64,000 nt of DNA, from assembly GCA_029202545.1 (NCBI GenBank), contig CP119311.1, positions 5,518,001 to 5,582,000 of the forward strand. Reading direction: 5' to 3'. The notes under the pieces are model-generated. The model searched no databases. It saw nothing but the letters and a program-made list of their open reading frames with translations, and had not been told where the DNA came from. How positions within the stretch are numbered: the first letter of the stretch is position 1; every line of letters begins with the position of its first letter. Positions 43,948 through 52,239 of the stretch are shown piece after piece. This DNA is from Candidatus Pseudobacter hemicellulosilyticus. GTDB taxonomy: Bacteria; Bacteroidota; Bacteroidia; Chitinophagales; Chitinophagaceae. The translations under genes were made by a program, and so were the position numbers.

Positions 43948-44144
43948 TAACAGGAGATCTGTAGAGTCCTCCAACAAAAACAGGATCGCCTTTTACAGAC
44001 AATCTTTACGGCAAGGCCTGGCTCACTCCTGGAAAGCGTGATAGTCGCTATTGCTAACCATACCCTGTAAAGCGGTATCCTGCAATCCTGGTCAAAGCAA
44101 TCAGTTGCAGCGCTTTTTTTAACAACCATTAAAATTTTTATACA

Positions 44145-44882
44145 ATGAAAGAACTAACAGGTAAAATTGCCCTTATCACGGGCGGTAACAGTGGCATTGG
44201 CTATGCCGCAGCAAAAGAGCTGATCAGCAACGGCGCACAGGTGATCATCACCGGCCGCAGAAAAGAAGCCCTGGACAAAGCCGCAGCTGAGCTGGGCGCC
44301 ACCGGCCTGCTGGCCGACCAAAGCAACCTCACAGATATTGAATCCCTGGCCAGTTATGTACTGCAGCAGTTCGGCCGACTGGATATCCTGGTTATAAATG
44401 CCGGTATTTCCAAACTGACCAGCATCCAGGATGCAACAGAACAATTGTTTGATGAAGTCATTGACCTGAATCTCAAAGGCGCTTATTTCACGCTGAGCCG
44501 GTTTATCCCGATATTGAATGATGGCGCCTCCGTGATTGTCATTTCTTCTTCTTCCGCTTCTACGGCTGCGCCGCAGACCTCCATCTATACGGCCAGCAAG
44601 GTTGCCATCAATGCCATCATAAAAGTGGCGGCCATTGAGCTGGCGCCACGCCGGATCCGGGTCAATGCAGTAAGCCCGGGCCCCGTTGCCACCGCTATCA
44701 TGGAAAAAGCCGGGCTGGGCGACCGGGATATGCAGGACTATATTATTGCAGGGGTACCGCTCGGCCGGTTGGGTGATCCCGCAGAAGTGGGCACACTTAT
44801 CGGTTTCCTGGCCAGTGATAAGGCAGCCTTCATCAGCGGAGCAGAATACCTGATAGATGGCGGCCAATCCATCAACAGGTAG
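44145..44882 (+). CDS. SDR-family oxidoreductase
   Basis: The 245-residue classical SDR has TGGNSGIGYAAAKEL, NAGIS, Ser in VISSSSAS, the catalytic YTASK and the C-terminal FLASDKAAFISGAEYLIDGG typical of 3-oxoacyl-ACP-reductase-like enzymes. It likely uses NADP(H), with a TGRR sequence after strand 2. The 197 bp between it and the AraC gene contain no obvious shared element. Confidence 0.93.
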   Translation: MKELTGKIALITGGNSGIGYAAAKELISNGAQVIITGRRKEALDKAAAELGATGLLADQSNLTDIESLASYVLQQFGRLDILVINAGISKLTSIQDATEQLFDEVIDLNLKGAYFTLSRFIPILNDGASVIVISSSSASTAAPQTSIYTASKVAINAIIKVAAIELAPRRIRVNAVSPGPVATAIMEKAGLGDRDMQDYIIAGVPLGRLGDPAEVGTLIGFLASDKAAFISGAEYLIDGGQSINR

Positions 44883-44957
44883 CAGCGCTGCCATCTACAC
44901 AGCAAAGTATCCGCCATAACAATACCCGGATCATTGTACCTTCGATCTGACAGGAAA

Positions 44958-45662
44958 ATGAATATGATGACACAACCAATCGACGCAGTATTACTGGACA
45001 TGGACGGCACTATCCTGAACTCAATTGCAGTAGCAGAAAGGATCTGGGGCGAATGGGCTGGACGACACGGACTGGACGTTCCCAGTTTTATTCCTACTAT
45101 CCACGGCATGCAGGCTATTGAGACCATCCGGCGCTTAGCCCTTCCCCAGGTTGACCCCGAGACAGAAGCCGCCACCATTACACAATTGGAACTGGATGAT
45201 GTAGATGGGATCAAAGCCATTACCGGCGCTTCTGAGTTCCTGGCCGCATTGGCCAATTACCGCTGGGCCATTGTCACTTCAGCACCACGCGCACTGGCGC
45301 TACGCCGGATCAGGGCGGCGGGTTTGCCCGAACCTCCGCTGCTCATTGCTGCTGAAGATGTGGAACAGGGAAAGCCAGCCCCGGACTGCTTCCTGCTGGC
45401 AGCAGCACGCCTGGGTACAACGGCTGACAAATGCCTGGTCATGGAGGATTCCCCGGCAGGCATCAAGGCAGCTGAACGCGCTGGCGCCAGGTTACTGGTG
45501 GTGACGGAAACCCATCACCAGCCCATGGAAAGCACCCATCCGCTGATCAGTAACTATCTTGAGCTGAGCCTGGAGCAGACCGCAGATGGCGCCACCTGGA
45601 TCCGCCGGATCAACGCACCAACGGCTATTGCTTACCTGCTGCAACCCGCCGCCAGTAAATAG
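44958..45662 (+). CDS. HAD-family sugar-phosphatase-like hydrolase
   Basis: The 234-residue protein has HAD motifs I (LLDMDGTILNS, nucleophile Asp in DMDGT), II (VTSAPRAL), III (Lys in EQGKPAPDCF) and IV (MEDSPAGIKAAERAGA). The cap lies after motif I, as in the beta-phosphoglucomutase/2-deoxyglucose-6-phosphatase group. The ATG at 44958 is preceded by AGGAAA, but an upstream frame is also open. A sugar or polyol phosphate is the likely substrate. Confidence 0.9.
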   Translation: MNMMTQPIDAVLLDMDGTILNSIAVAERIWGEWAGRHGLDVPSFIPTIHGMQAIETIRRLALPQVDPETEAATITQLELDDVDGIKAITGASEFLAALANYRWAIVTSAPRALALRRIRAAGLPEPPLLIAAEDVEQGKPAPDCFLLAAARLGTTADKCLVMEDSPAGIKAAERAGARLLVVTETHHQPMESTHPLISNYLELSLEQTADGATWIRRINAPTAIAYLLQPAASK

Positions 45663-45765
45663 CTGATCATAAAACGGCCCCTTAAGCAACTGTCCCGAAA
45701 CAGTCCGGAAGACATATATACTTTTATCGCATACTTCACAGAAAGCCATCAAACTGCTCCTTTGA

Positions 45766-45822
45766 ACAAACTAAATCCGGCCTTTTAAACAAAGTCAATG
45801 GCGGGCAGATCGATTACCTTTG
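45766..45822 (+). promoter_or_regulatory. Shared AraC-type activator element plus -7 box (copy 2)
   Basis: Positions 45766-45794 match 42001-42029 at 28 of 29 bases, and the -7 box TACCTTTG (45815-45822) begins 49 bp from the element start, exactly as in copy 1. It precedes the second AraC paralogue by about 45 bp, indicating autoregulation or cross-regulation between the paralogues. Confidence 0.75.
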
Positions 45823-45866
45823 TCTGGAATTTCCGGCAATAAACGCAACCCATCAATTTTTGGCAT

Positions 45867-46676
45867 ATGGAATACCAGGCGAAATATATCACCGAGGATA
45901 TCAAGCTGTCCTGCTATGAGGATACGTTCTTCAAATCAGACATCCTGTTTGAGCACCATATGCTGATCTGGTTTATTTCCGGTGAAACCAGGATTGTACA
46001 GGCAGAAGGCAGTTACCAGTTCAACAAGGGAGATATATTCCTGATCCCGAGAAACCAGCTGGCCACCATCATCAATTATCCCAAAGACGGGCTGCCCCAT
46101 AAAACGGTGGTCATGCACCTGACCACCGAATGGCTCCGGAATTTCTACGACAGGATCAAAGTGAAGGCAAGCACCATTGGTTCGCCCAAAATAAGGCATT
46201 ATAACAACCATCCTTTGCTGGAAAGCTGCCTGCAATCACTGATCCCCTATTTTGATATGCAAACACTGCCCCACAATATCGCTCACCTGAAGATCACAGA
46301 AGCCGTCAGTATACTCCGTTCTATTGACCCCGATATTGACAGCATGCTCGCCAATTTTGAGGAACCCGGAAAGATCGACCTGGCAGATTATATGGAGAAG
46401 AATTTTATGTTCAATATGCCACTGGAAAGGTTTGGCTACCTCACGGGCAGAAGCCTGACCACTTTTAAAAGGGATTTCAAAAAGACCTTCGCTACCACAC
46501 CGCAAAAATGGCTGACGCAAAAGCGCCTGGAGCTGGCGCATTACCAGTTTGTAGAAAAAAGGAAGAAACCCATTGACGTCTGCTATGAGGTGGGCTTTGA
46601 GAACCTGTCGCATTTCTCTTTCGCCTTCAAAAAGCATTTCGGCTACGCCCCTTCCGCATTATTGGTCAAAGAATAA
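45867..46676 (+). CDS. AraC-family regulator, paralogue 2
   Basis: The 269-residue protein parallels the regulator at 43135 in both domains: the N-terminal HMLIWFISGETRIVQAEGSYQFNKGDIFLIPRNQLATI, then LERFGYLTGRSLTTFKRDFKKTF, then the identical VCYEVGFENLSHFSFAFKKH. It stands alone behind its own copy of the shared activator element. The pair looks like a recent duplication with the target site copied along with the gene or its promoter. Confidence 0.93.
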   Translation: MEYQAKYITEDIKLSCYEDTFFKSDILFEHHMLIWFISGETRIVQAEGSYQFNKGDIFLIPRNQLATIINYPKDGLPHKTVVMHLTTEWLRNFYDRIKVKASTIGSPKIRHYNNHPLLESCLQSLIPYFDMQTLPHNIAHLKITEAVSILRSIDPDIDSMLANFEEPGKIDLADYMEKNFMFNMPLERFGYLTGRSLTTFKRDFKKTFATTPQKWLTQKRLELAHYQFVEKRKKPIDVCYEVGFENLSHFSFAFKKHFGYAPSALLVKE

Positions 46677-46746
46677 TTGATAGCCTATATTAAAATAGCT
46701 ACATTAGCGAGCTACAAAAAAACATTCAGGTTAACTATCAATCATA

Positions 46747-47259
46747 ATGACCGAGTCGGAAGTAAAACAGAAAATACTTGAAATTTTCCAGGATGTAAGG
46801 CAAAAAAAAGACCAACCCTATGACACTTCCCATTTTCTCGATTTCCTGACCAATCCTCCCAATCGAAAAAATGCAATTAGAAATAATTTCAAAGGGGCAA
46901 GGAAATATGGCAGGTTCATTGACAAGATAGAACTTGAGTTTGGCATTTGCCTGTCAAACACCGATTTCAATCAATGCTACAGTGTGGATAGCCTGGCCGC
47001 CAAAGTGATCAGCAGGATGAAAAACACCCGGGGCAATAAACAAATACTTAAAAACCGGACCAACAGTAAAACCAATTACATTTTTGAAATAGTCCTGGTC
47101 TTGATACTGGCCATCGCTTACAGCAAATCAGGCATACATTGGTTCCCCGTTTTACTAACAGTGATTTTTGGGCTTATTATATATTGGATGATCGATATAA
47201 AGATTTACAACCGGCGGCAGCTCAGGAAACTTTCTGCCAGGATCCTGGACCAGCAATAA
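46747..47259 (+). CDS. Small protein with C-terminal membrane hairpin, unknown
   Basis: The 170-residue protein has a soluble charged N-terminal domain (about 110 residues; KILEIFQDVRQKKDQPYDTSHFLDFLTNPPNRKNAIRNNFKGARKYGRF) and two membrane helices at about 115-133 and 136-155 (YIFEIVLVLILAIAYSK, WFPVLLTVIFGLIIYWMI). No family is recognised. It is monocistronic. Confidence 0.6.
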   Translation: MTESEVKQKILEIFQDVRQKKDQPYDTSHFLDFLTNPPNRKNAIRNNFKGARKYGRFIDKIELEFGICLSNTDFNQCYSVDSLAAKVISRMKNTRGNKQILKNRTNSKTNYIFEIVLVLILAIAYSKSGIHWFPVLLTVIFGLIIYWMIDIKIYNRRQLRKLSARILDQQ

Positions 47260-47291
47260 AAACAAACCGTACAGTTCTGTTAGCAGGGCCG

Positions 47292-47299
47292 TATTTTTG
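47292..47299 (+). promoter_or_regulatory. -7 promoter box (TATTTTTG) of the glutaminyl cyclase gene
   Basis: TATTTTTG fits TAnnTTTG and ends 26 bp before the ATG at 47326, a usual leader length. No clear -33 TTTG is visible upstream. Confidence 0.5.
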
Positions 47300-47325
47300 C
47301 CTACACTAAATATTGTTGCTATCTG

Positions 47326-48132
47326 ATGAAATTTCACCTCCTTGTACCTTTACTCTTAATATGCTGCATCGCCTGTAATTCAGGCGACGAGCAGGAAGCC
47401 CCTGCCAGCCCGGTTGCCTCAACGCCTGCCATCCAGCACAGTCTGCTCAATGCTTACCCGCACAATACGGACCATTTCACGGAAGGATTATTGATCCATG
47501 ACGGAAAGCTTTTTGAAAGCACCGGTTCTCCCTCAAAAGGCGACAGGTCCATTATTGGCTATTACGACCTGGCTACCGGGAAGTTTGACACAAAGATTGA
47601 ACTGAAAGACCCTCAGTATTTCGGTGAAGGCATTGTTTTCCTGAACAACAAACTTTACCAGCTGACCTATAAAAACCAGACCGGCTTTATTTACGATGCC
47701 AAAACATTTAAGCAGACCGGTACATTTAAATTCGCCAATAAAGAAGGCTGGGGTATGACGACAGACGGCCAGCACCTGATCATGAGTGACGGCACCGATG
47801 GTTTGACCTACCTCGATCCGGCTGATCAGCAACCCGTCAAGACCCTGAAAGTGACAGAGAACGGCATAGCGCGCGACAGCCTGAATGAACTGGAATATAT
47901 AAAAGGATATATCTACGCCAATATCTGGCTGAACAATTCAATAGTCAAGATAGATCCGGCCAATGGGCAAGTGATCGGGAAAGCAGACCTGACGGCGCTG
48001 GTGCTGAGGGCCAGCATGAAATATCCGGAAGCCGAAGCCCTGAATGGCATTGCCTATGACTCCGTGAACGACAAGCTCTATGTCACTGGAAAGAACTGGC
48101 CGGAAATATACCAGATCCGGCTTTCGGAATAA
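47326..48132 (+). CDS. Glutaminyl-peptide cyclotransferase (bacterial/plant-type), lipoprotein
   Basis: The 268-residue protein has a lipoprotein signal (LLLICCIAC, Cys17) and the five-bladed propeller glutaminyl cyclase fold: YPHNTDHFTEGLLIHDGKLFESTGSPSKG, YFGEGIVFLNNKLYQLTYKN, GWGMTTDGQHLIMSDGTDGL, and LNGIAYDSVNDKLYVTGKNWPEIYQI. The conserved FTEG and GWGMT motifs are clear. It converts N-terminal glutamine to pyroglutamate on exported proteins, common in Bacteroidota where signal peptidase often leaves Gln at +1. Confidence 0.92.
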   Translation: MKFHLLVPLLLICCIACNSGDEQEAPASPVASTPAIQHSLLNAYPHNTDHFTEGLLIHDGKLFESTGSPSKGDRSIIGYYDLATGKFDTKIELKDPQYFGEGIVFLNNKLYQLTYKNQTGFIYDAKTFKQTGTFKFANKEGWGMTTDGQHLIMSDGTDGLTYLDPADQQPVKTLKVTENGIARDSLNELEYIKGYIYANIWLNNSIVKIDPANGQVIGKADLTALVLRASMKYPEAEALNGIAYDSVNDKLYVTGKNWPEIYQIRLSE

Positions 48133-48173
48133 ACCAACACCGCTACCCGGCACTGGTATGTCCGGGATACCTC

Positions 48174-50561
48174 TCACAGCACCAGTTTATTCTCCCCGGC
48201 TTTCAGCATATATTCCTTCCCCTTCCAGACCAGTTTGCCGGAAGTACCGGAAGGCAGGCTGACACTGATCTGCCATTTGCCCTGCCGCAATGCATAGCTC
48301 ACCCCAATTTTTCCATTGGGATGCGGCATTGTTCCGCCAATGCTGGTCATTGTACCCAGGTGCGGTTCAATCCGGACCTTACTGAAGCCTGGCGCTTCAC
48401 TGTCGATCCCCAGCACGGTGCGGAAAAACTCAATATTGGGACTGCTGCCCCAGGCATGGCAATCGGACCTGGTGAATTCAACATTAGAGTCTTCTGTCCA
48501 GGTGGTAAGGCCCATCTCCATATTCTTGCGCCAGATATCGAGCCAGTTCATATAATCGTTACCGAGCCCCGCTTTGACCAGGGCCTGGTGCAGGTAGTAT
48601 TTAAAATAGATAGAGCATTGGGTCAGTGTGCTGTCGGCCAGCAGTTTTTTGCCCACCGCAGCAGCATTGGTCTTGCTGAGCATGCCGGTGAGCATAGCGA
48701 GTGCGTTAGCATGCTGTGAAAAATTATCCTGGCTCCTGGTATCAGCATAGAGCCCTTTTGCTGCATTCCAGTATTTATGCTGGATTGTCTGTTTGAGCGC
48801 AGCTGCTTTCTCTCTGTACAGGCTGGCATAATAGGCAATGCCCAATGTAGTTTCCAGTTCAGCCGCCCACTGGTAGGCCCATAACAATTGAAGGTCCAGG
48901 ATGGCAGAAGCGCCATCAGCGCCTTTGGGCGGTGCGCCTACAAACCATCCAGGCCCACCGGCCCAGTCAACAAATGTCCAGTAGGGCGTATCTTTTAAAG
49001 AGCCGTCCGCTTCCTGGTACTGGCTGAAGAATTGAAGAATAGCTCTTGCGCCGGGTAATTTGCCGGCAATGAACGGATCCTCGCCGCGATACATCCAGTA
49101 ATCATGCAGCATGCCGATATACCAGAGCGAAAAAGGTGAAATGATCTGCGTGCTTCTTGTAGGGTATCGGCTGAAAGTGACGCCATCGGTTAGTCGCGAC
49201 TGGTCCATCAGTTCAATAGCATGGCGCGGAAGCCGGTTGTCAGCGCTGTTATAGTAAGTGATGACAGCCTGTACCCGGGTATCGCCGATATATTGCAATT
49301 GCTCATAATAGGGGCAGTCGGTATAGGTTTCCCAGGCGTTCAGCCGCGCGGTACGCCAGCCGATGTCCAGTATCTTTTTCATTTCGGCATTGTCCGTCAC
49401 CAGTTCCGAAGGCTGCTGAAAAGGGTAACCGGTAAAAGTTCCGTAAATGTCTTCAATGATCAGCGGTTCATTTTCGGTTCGAACCAATAACTGGATATAG
49501 CGATAGGTCCGAAAATTAAGATTGGTGAACGACTGCCCATTGCTGCCGTCCGATAACAGGCTGTCCTTCCTGCCGGAAAAGATCCTGCCTTCCACTTCAT
49601 CCCGATGACCTTTGCGTGGACCATAAATAGTGAATTCAGTATACATGGCTTCTGCATACCGGATGGCAATGCCTGCATTTTTCCCTTTGCTGAACAGCAG
49701 GGTCAGGTAGGCGTTTGTCAGGAAGGTCTGATCCAGCAATAAAGTGGCCGTGGTATTGGCTGGTATGGTGATGGCGGTTTGCTGGGAAGGAAATGTGGCC
49801 GCCACAATAATGCCTTCGGCCTTCCGGCAGACAGGGATGCGCTGGTAACTCAACTGCATAGGAGGAATTGGCGAAGGCTGAAGCATCCAGCCCAGCCCAT
49901 CGGATAATCCTTTGGGCTGACCACCGAATAATACAGCGGCCAGTGGCCAGTGGCTGTCGTCACAATCCGCCAGCATCCAGCCTTTGACCGTTTTAAACTG
50001 ATTGATCAGCTCACCGGTACTGGCGGCAAAAAATCCGGTGAGGGGTTGATAAGCCTCATCGCGAATGCATTTCCAGGTATTGTTGGTATTGAGTAGTTCT
50101 TCAGTGGTGGACGCCCCCTGGATAATAAAAGCGGTGCGTACACTGATCTGCGCTTCCGGCCGCTGCTCGCCCTCATTCCAGACCTGGGCGGCGACAATAT
50201 TCTTTCCCGCCGACAGGAATGGCGCCAGATCCACCGTTTCATAATTCCAGTGATAGGTATCCCCTCTTGCCGGCCCCAGGGACACCAGTTGCCCGTTCAC
50301 CAGCAGCTTGTACCGGTTGTCGGCAGACACATGCACTATAAAACGCTGCGGTTTTGCCGCCAGCTCAATGCTTTTCCGGAAATAATACACGCCGTAGGCA
50401 CGGCCTTCTTCTCCGGGTGGTACAATCCAGCTGGCAGTCCAGTTGCCAGGCAATCCACTATTGCAATAAAGTTTTTGCCGGGCAGGAGGCTCATTGGCTT
50501 TTACAGGCAGAAAGGCAAAAAGCGCCTGCAGGAGGATCAGGGAGGTGAATATGGATCTCAT
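48174..50561 (-). CDS. GH78-family alpha-L-rhamnosidase-like glycoside hydrolase
   Basis: The 795-residue exported protein (signal peptide LLQALFAFLPVKAN) has N-terminal beta domains (FIVHVSADNRYKLLVNGQLV, a carbohydrate-binding-like jelly roll) and an (alpha/alpha)6 barrel with TDCPYYEQLQYIGDTRVQ, the GH78 acid motif region, and TWTEDSNVEFTRSDCHAWGSSPNIEFFR, the conserved W-x-S-x-P segment. A C-terminal beta domain closes it. It is expected to release rhamnose or a related sugar from plant or bacterial glycans. No SusC/D pair is adjacent, so it is an isolated enzyme here. Confidence 0.88.
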   Translation of the reverse strand: MRSIFTSLILLQALFAFLPVKANEPPARQKLYCNSGLPGNWTASWIVPPGEEGRAYGVYYFRKSIELAAKPQRFIVHVSADNRYKLLVNGQLVSLGPARGDTYHWNYETVDLAPFLSAGKNIVAAQVWNEGEQRPEAQISVRTAFIIQGASTTEELLNTNNTWKCIRDEAYQPLTGFFAASTGELINQFKTVKGWMLADCDDSHWPLAAVLFGGQPKGLSDGLGWMLQPSPIPPMQLSYQRIPVCRKAEGIIVAATFPSQQTAITIPANTTATLLLDQTFLTNAYLTLLFSKGKNAGIAIRYAEAMYTEFTIYGPRKGHRDEVEGRIFSGRKDSLLSDGSNGQSFTNLNFRTYRYIQLLVRTENEPLIIEDIYGTFTGYPFQQPSELVTDNAEMKKILDIGWRTARLNAWETYTDCPYYEQLQYIGDTRVQAVITYYNSADNRLPRHAIELMDQSRLTDGVTFSRYPTRSTQIISPFSLWYIGMLHDYWMYRGEDPFIAGKLPGARAILQFFSQYQEADGSLKDTPYWTFVDWAGGPGWFVGAPPKGADGASAILDLQLLWAYQWAAELETTLGIAYYASLYREKAAALKQTIQHKYWNAAKGLYADTRSQDNFSQHANALAMLTGMLSKTNAAAVGKKLLADSTLTQCSIYFKYYLHQALVKAGLGNDYMNWLDIWRKNMEMGLTTWTEDSNVEFTRSDCHAWGSSPNIEFFRTVLGIDSEAPGFSKVRIEPHLGTMTSIGGTMPHPNGKIGVSYALRQGKWQISVSLPSGTSGKLVWKGKEYMLKAGENKLVL

Positions 50562-50603
50562 CCAGACCTTGTCACGCCAGTGGCTTTTTACCGCTATTGC
50601 CGC

Positions 50604-50813
50604 CTATTCTTCTTCCCGGAATTCCAGTATATCCCCCGGCTGGCAGTCCAGCACTTTACAGATGGTTTCCAGCGTACTGAACCGTATGGCTTTGGCTTTA
50701 CCGGTTTTAAGGATGGACAGATTGGATAATGTCAGGCCCACTTTTTCCGACAGCTCATTTAAGGACATTTTCCGCTTTGCCATCATCACATCAAGATTTA
50801 CGATTATCGGCAT
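50604..50813 (-). CDS. XRE (Cro/CI)-type regulator, DUF2975 partner
   Basis: This 69-residue protein is essentially one HTH_3 domain (MSLNELSEKVGLTLSNLSILKTGKAKAIRFSTLETICKVLDCQPGDILEF). This short form, KAKAIRFSTLETICKVLDCQPGDIL, is the usual partner of DUF2975 membrane proteins. It starts 3 bp after the DUF2975 stop. The operon promoter carries a perfect 23-bp palindrome. Confidence 0.95.
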   Translation of the reverse strand: MPIIVNLDVMMAKRKMSLNELSEKVGLTLSNLSILKTGKAKAIRFSTLETICKVLDCQPGDILEFREEE

Positions 50814-50816
50814 ACA

Positions 50817-51362
50817 CTATACGGTTAATTCGTTTTCTGATTGCAGTTCCACACCTCTTCTGAATACATGAGCAATAACAACCAGTATCACACTCATAAA
50901 GATCCATACATCAGCGCCCCCCAGTCGCAGGGATTCGGTATCCGGCATGGGTACTCCCTGCGACAGCAGCCATTTTGCATAATGACTGCCACAGGCAGAG
51001 ATCAGCCCGATAAAGAACGACAGGACAGATAAGTTGACCAGGAAGCGTCTGATATCATTGCTGAACGGCTGGGCCAGGTCCAGTTTTTTCTTTTGCAGCA
51101 GCAGGATGATCATATAAAATAAAGTGGCCCGCATCATCGCCACGATACTCATGACCAGGTACATGGTAAAAAATCGTCCTTTATCATAATTGAACAATGC
51201 AGACAGATCAACCTGGCGATAAAGGTGTTTTACAGCATCCGGGTTTACCAATGCAAAAATGGCATTGACTATAAAACCACCAGCCTCAATGCTGACGCCT
51301 ACAAAGAGGATCCAGGCAAGGACCTGCAGTACGATCAATATCCAGTGATTATTTTGTTTCAT
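50817..51362 (-). CDS. DUF2975 four-TM membrane protein
   Basis: The 181-residue protein has four membrane helices (about 10-32, 60-85, 112-132, 148-165) and matches the DUF2975 pattern (PFSNDIRRFLVNLSVLSFFIGLIS, RLGGADVWIFMSVILVVIAHVFRRGVELQSENELTV, where the final HVFRRGVELQSENELTV is the family hallmark). DUF2975 genes nearly always sit beside a small XRE regulator. The pair may sense a membrane-active signal, but the function is not known. Confidence 0.93.
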   Translation of the reverse strand: MKQNNHWILIVLQVLAWILFVGVSIEAGGFIVNAIFALVNPDAVKHLYRQVDLSALFNYDKGRFFTMYLVMSIVAMMRATLFYMIILLLQKKKLDLAQPFSNDIRRFLVNLSVLSFFIGLISACGSHYAKWLLSQGVPMPDTESLRLGGADVWIFMSVILVVIAHVFRRGVELQSENELTV

Positions 51363-51378
51363 TTTCGTTTTATTTCAG

Positions 51379-51414
51379 CAAACATAATAAATATTTATTG
51401 TTAAACAATAAATA
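51379..51414 (-). promoter_or_regulatory. Promoter and 11-1-11 perfect palindrome of the DUF2975-XRE operon
   Basis: TATTTATTGTT and AACAATAAATA flank a single A (51392-51414). On the minus strand the -7 box TATGTTTG (51379-51386) lies 5 bp downstream of the palindrome, so the palindrome fills the space between the -33 and -7 elements. A protein bound there would block RNA polymerase, as expected for XRE autorepression. Confidence 0.75.
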
Positions 51415-51505
51415 ATAGCTGTTTTTAGACCAAATTTTACTGCTTTTACCTTTGCACGCTGATAAACAGGAATTCATACTTAGGATCAGGCACGGGATGT
51501 TTCCC

Positions 51506-51513
51506 TAATTTTG
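51506..51513 (+). promoter_or_regulatory. -7 promoter box (TAATTTTG) of Crp/Fnr regulator B
   Basis: TAATTTTG fits TAnnTTTG and ends 9 bp before the ATG at 51523, supporting that start over the upstream one inside the promoter. Confidence 0.5.
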
Positions 51514-51522
51514 GTATCCACT

Positions 51523-52101
51523 ATGACAGCGGCATTTGAAAACTATCTCCGGACACAAACAGCGTTGAACGAAGCGGACATCGCCGCCGTTTGCTCGCTG
51601 GCCATTCCCCGTAAGCTACGGCGCAATGAATCATTGCTGAAGGCCGGGGAGGTATGCCGGCACAAAACATTTATCCTGCAAGGCCTGCTGCGGACCTATA
51701 GTGCAGCTGATGACGGCAGTGAGCCTATCCTCCAGTTCTCGCCGGAACTGCACTGGACCCTGGACGCAGAAAGTTATAACCAGCAGCTCCCTTCCCGTTA
51801 CCATATTGCCGCAGTAGAATCCAGTGAGCTCCTCTGCTGGCAGAAATCCGATTTTGAGCAGCTGCTGGCCACTATACCCGGTATGAAAAAACATGCTGAG
51901 GATATCATCTCCCAGAATATTTACCTCGGCCGACAACGCCTGCTGGCGGCCCTGAGCGCCAGCCCTGAAGAAAAATACAAGGATTTTGGACGAACCTATC
52001 CCGACCTCTTGTCCAGGCTTCCGCTACGGATGATAGCTGCTTATCTCGGCATTTCCCTTAAGACACTGACCCGGATCCGGCACGCCCAATGGGCACGGTA
52101 A
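51523..52101 (+). CDS. Crp/Fnr-family transcriptional regulator (B)
   Basis: The 192-residue protein has the cNMP-like beta roll (RRNESLLKAGEVCRHKTFILQGLLRTY) and C-terminal HTH (RLPLRMIAAYLGISLKTLTRIRHAQW). The recognition helix reads LKTLTR, different from regulators A and C. It is followed by an SDR-type gene whose promoter has a TGGTCA-AA-TGACCA palindrome. Ligand unknown. Confidence 0.9.
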   Translation: MTAAFENYLRTQTALNEADIAAVCSLAIPRKLRRNESLLKAGEVCRHKTFILQGLLRTYSAADDGSEPILQFSPELHWTLDAESYNQQLPSRYHIAAVESSELLCWQKSDFEQLLATIPGMKKHAEDIISQNIYLGRQRLLAALSASPEEKYKDFGRTYPDLLSRLPLRMIAAYLGISLKTLTRIRHAQWAR

Positions 52102-52174
52102 AGCCATCCTGTTCAAGTGACCATGCAGGGTAGCAGCCGGCTTATCTGTGCCCCTGTAAAAGGTAGCGTAATTA

Positions 52175-52218
52175 TGGTCAAATGACCAGCTTTTTCCCGT
52201 TCCATTTGGGCAACTTTG
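52175..52218 (+). promoter_or_regulatory. Palindromic operator and promoter of the NAD-dependent epimerase-like gene
   Basis: TGGTCAAATGACCA (52175-52188) is a 6-2-6 palindrome whose centre is 36.5 bp upstream of the last base of the -7-like box CAACTTTG (52211-52218). An imperfect copy, TGTTCAAGTGACCA (12 of 14 matches), lies at 52110-52123. Both are between the Crp/Fnr gene and its likely target. Confidence 0.68.
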
Positions 52219-52239
52219 CCTTACTAAACAGATAATTTT

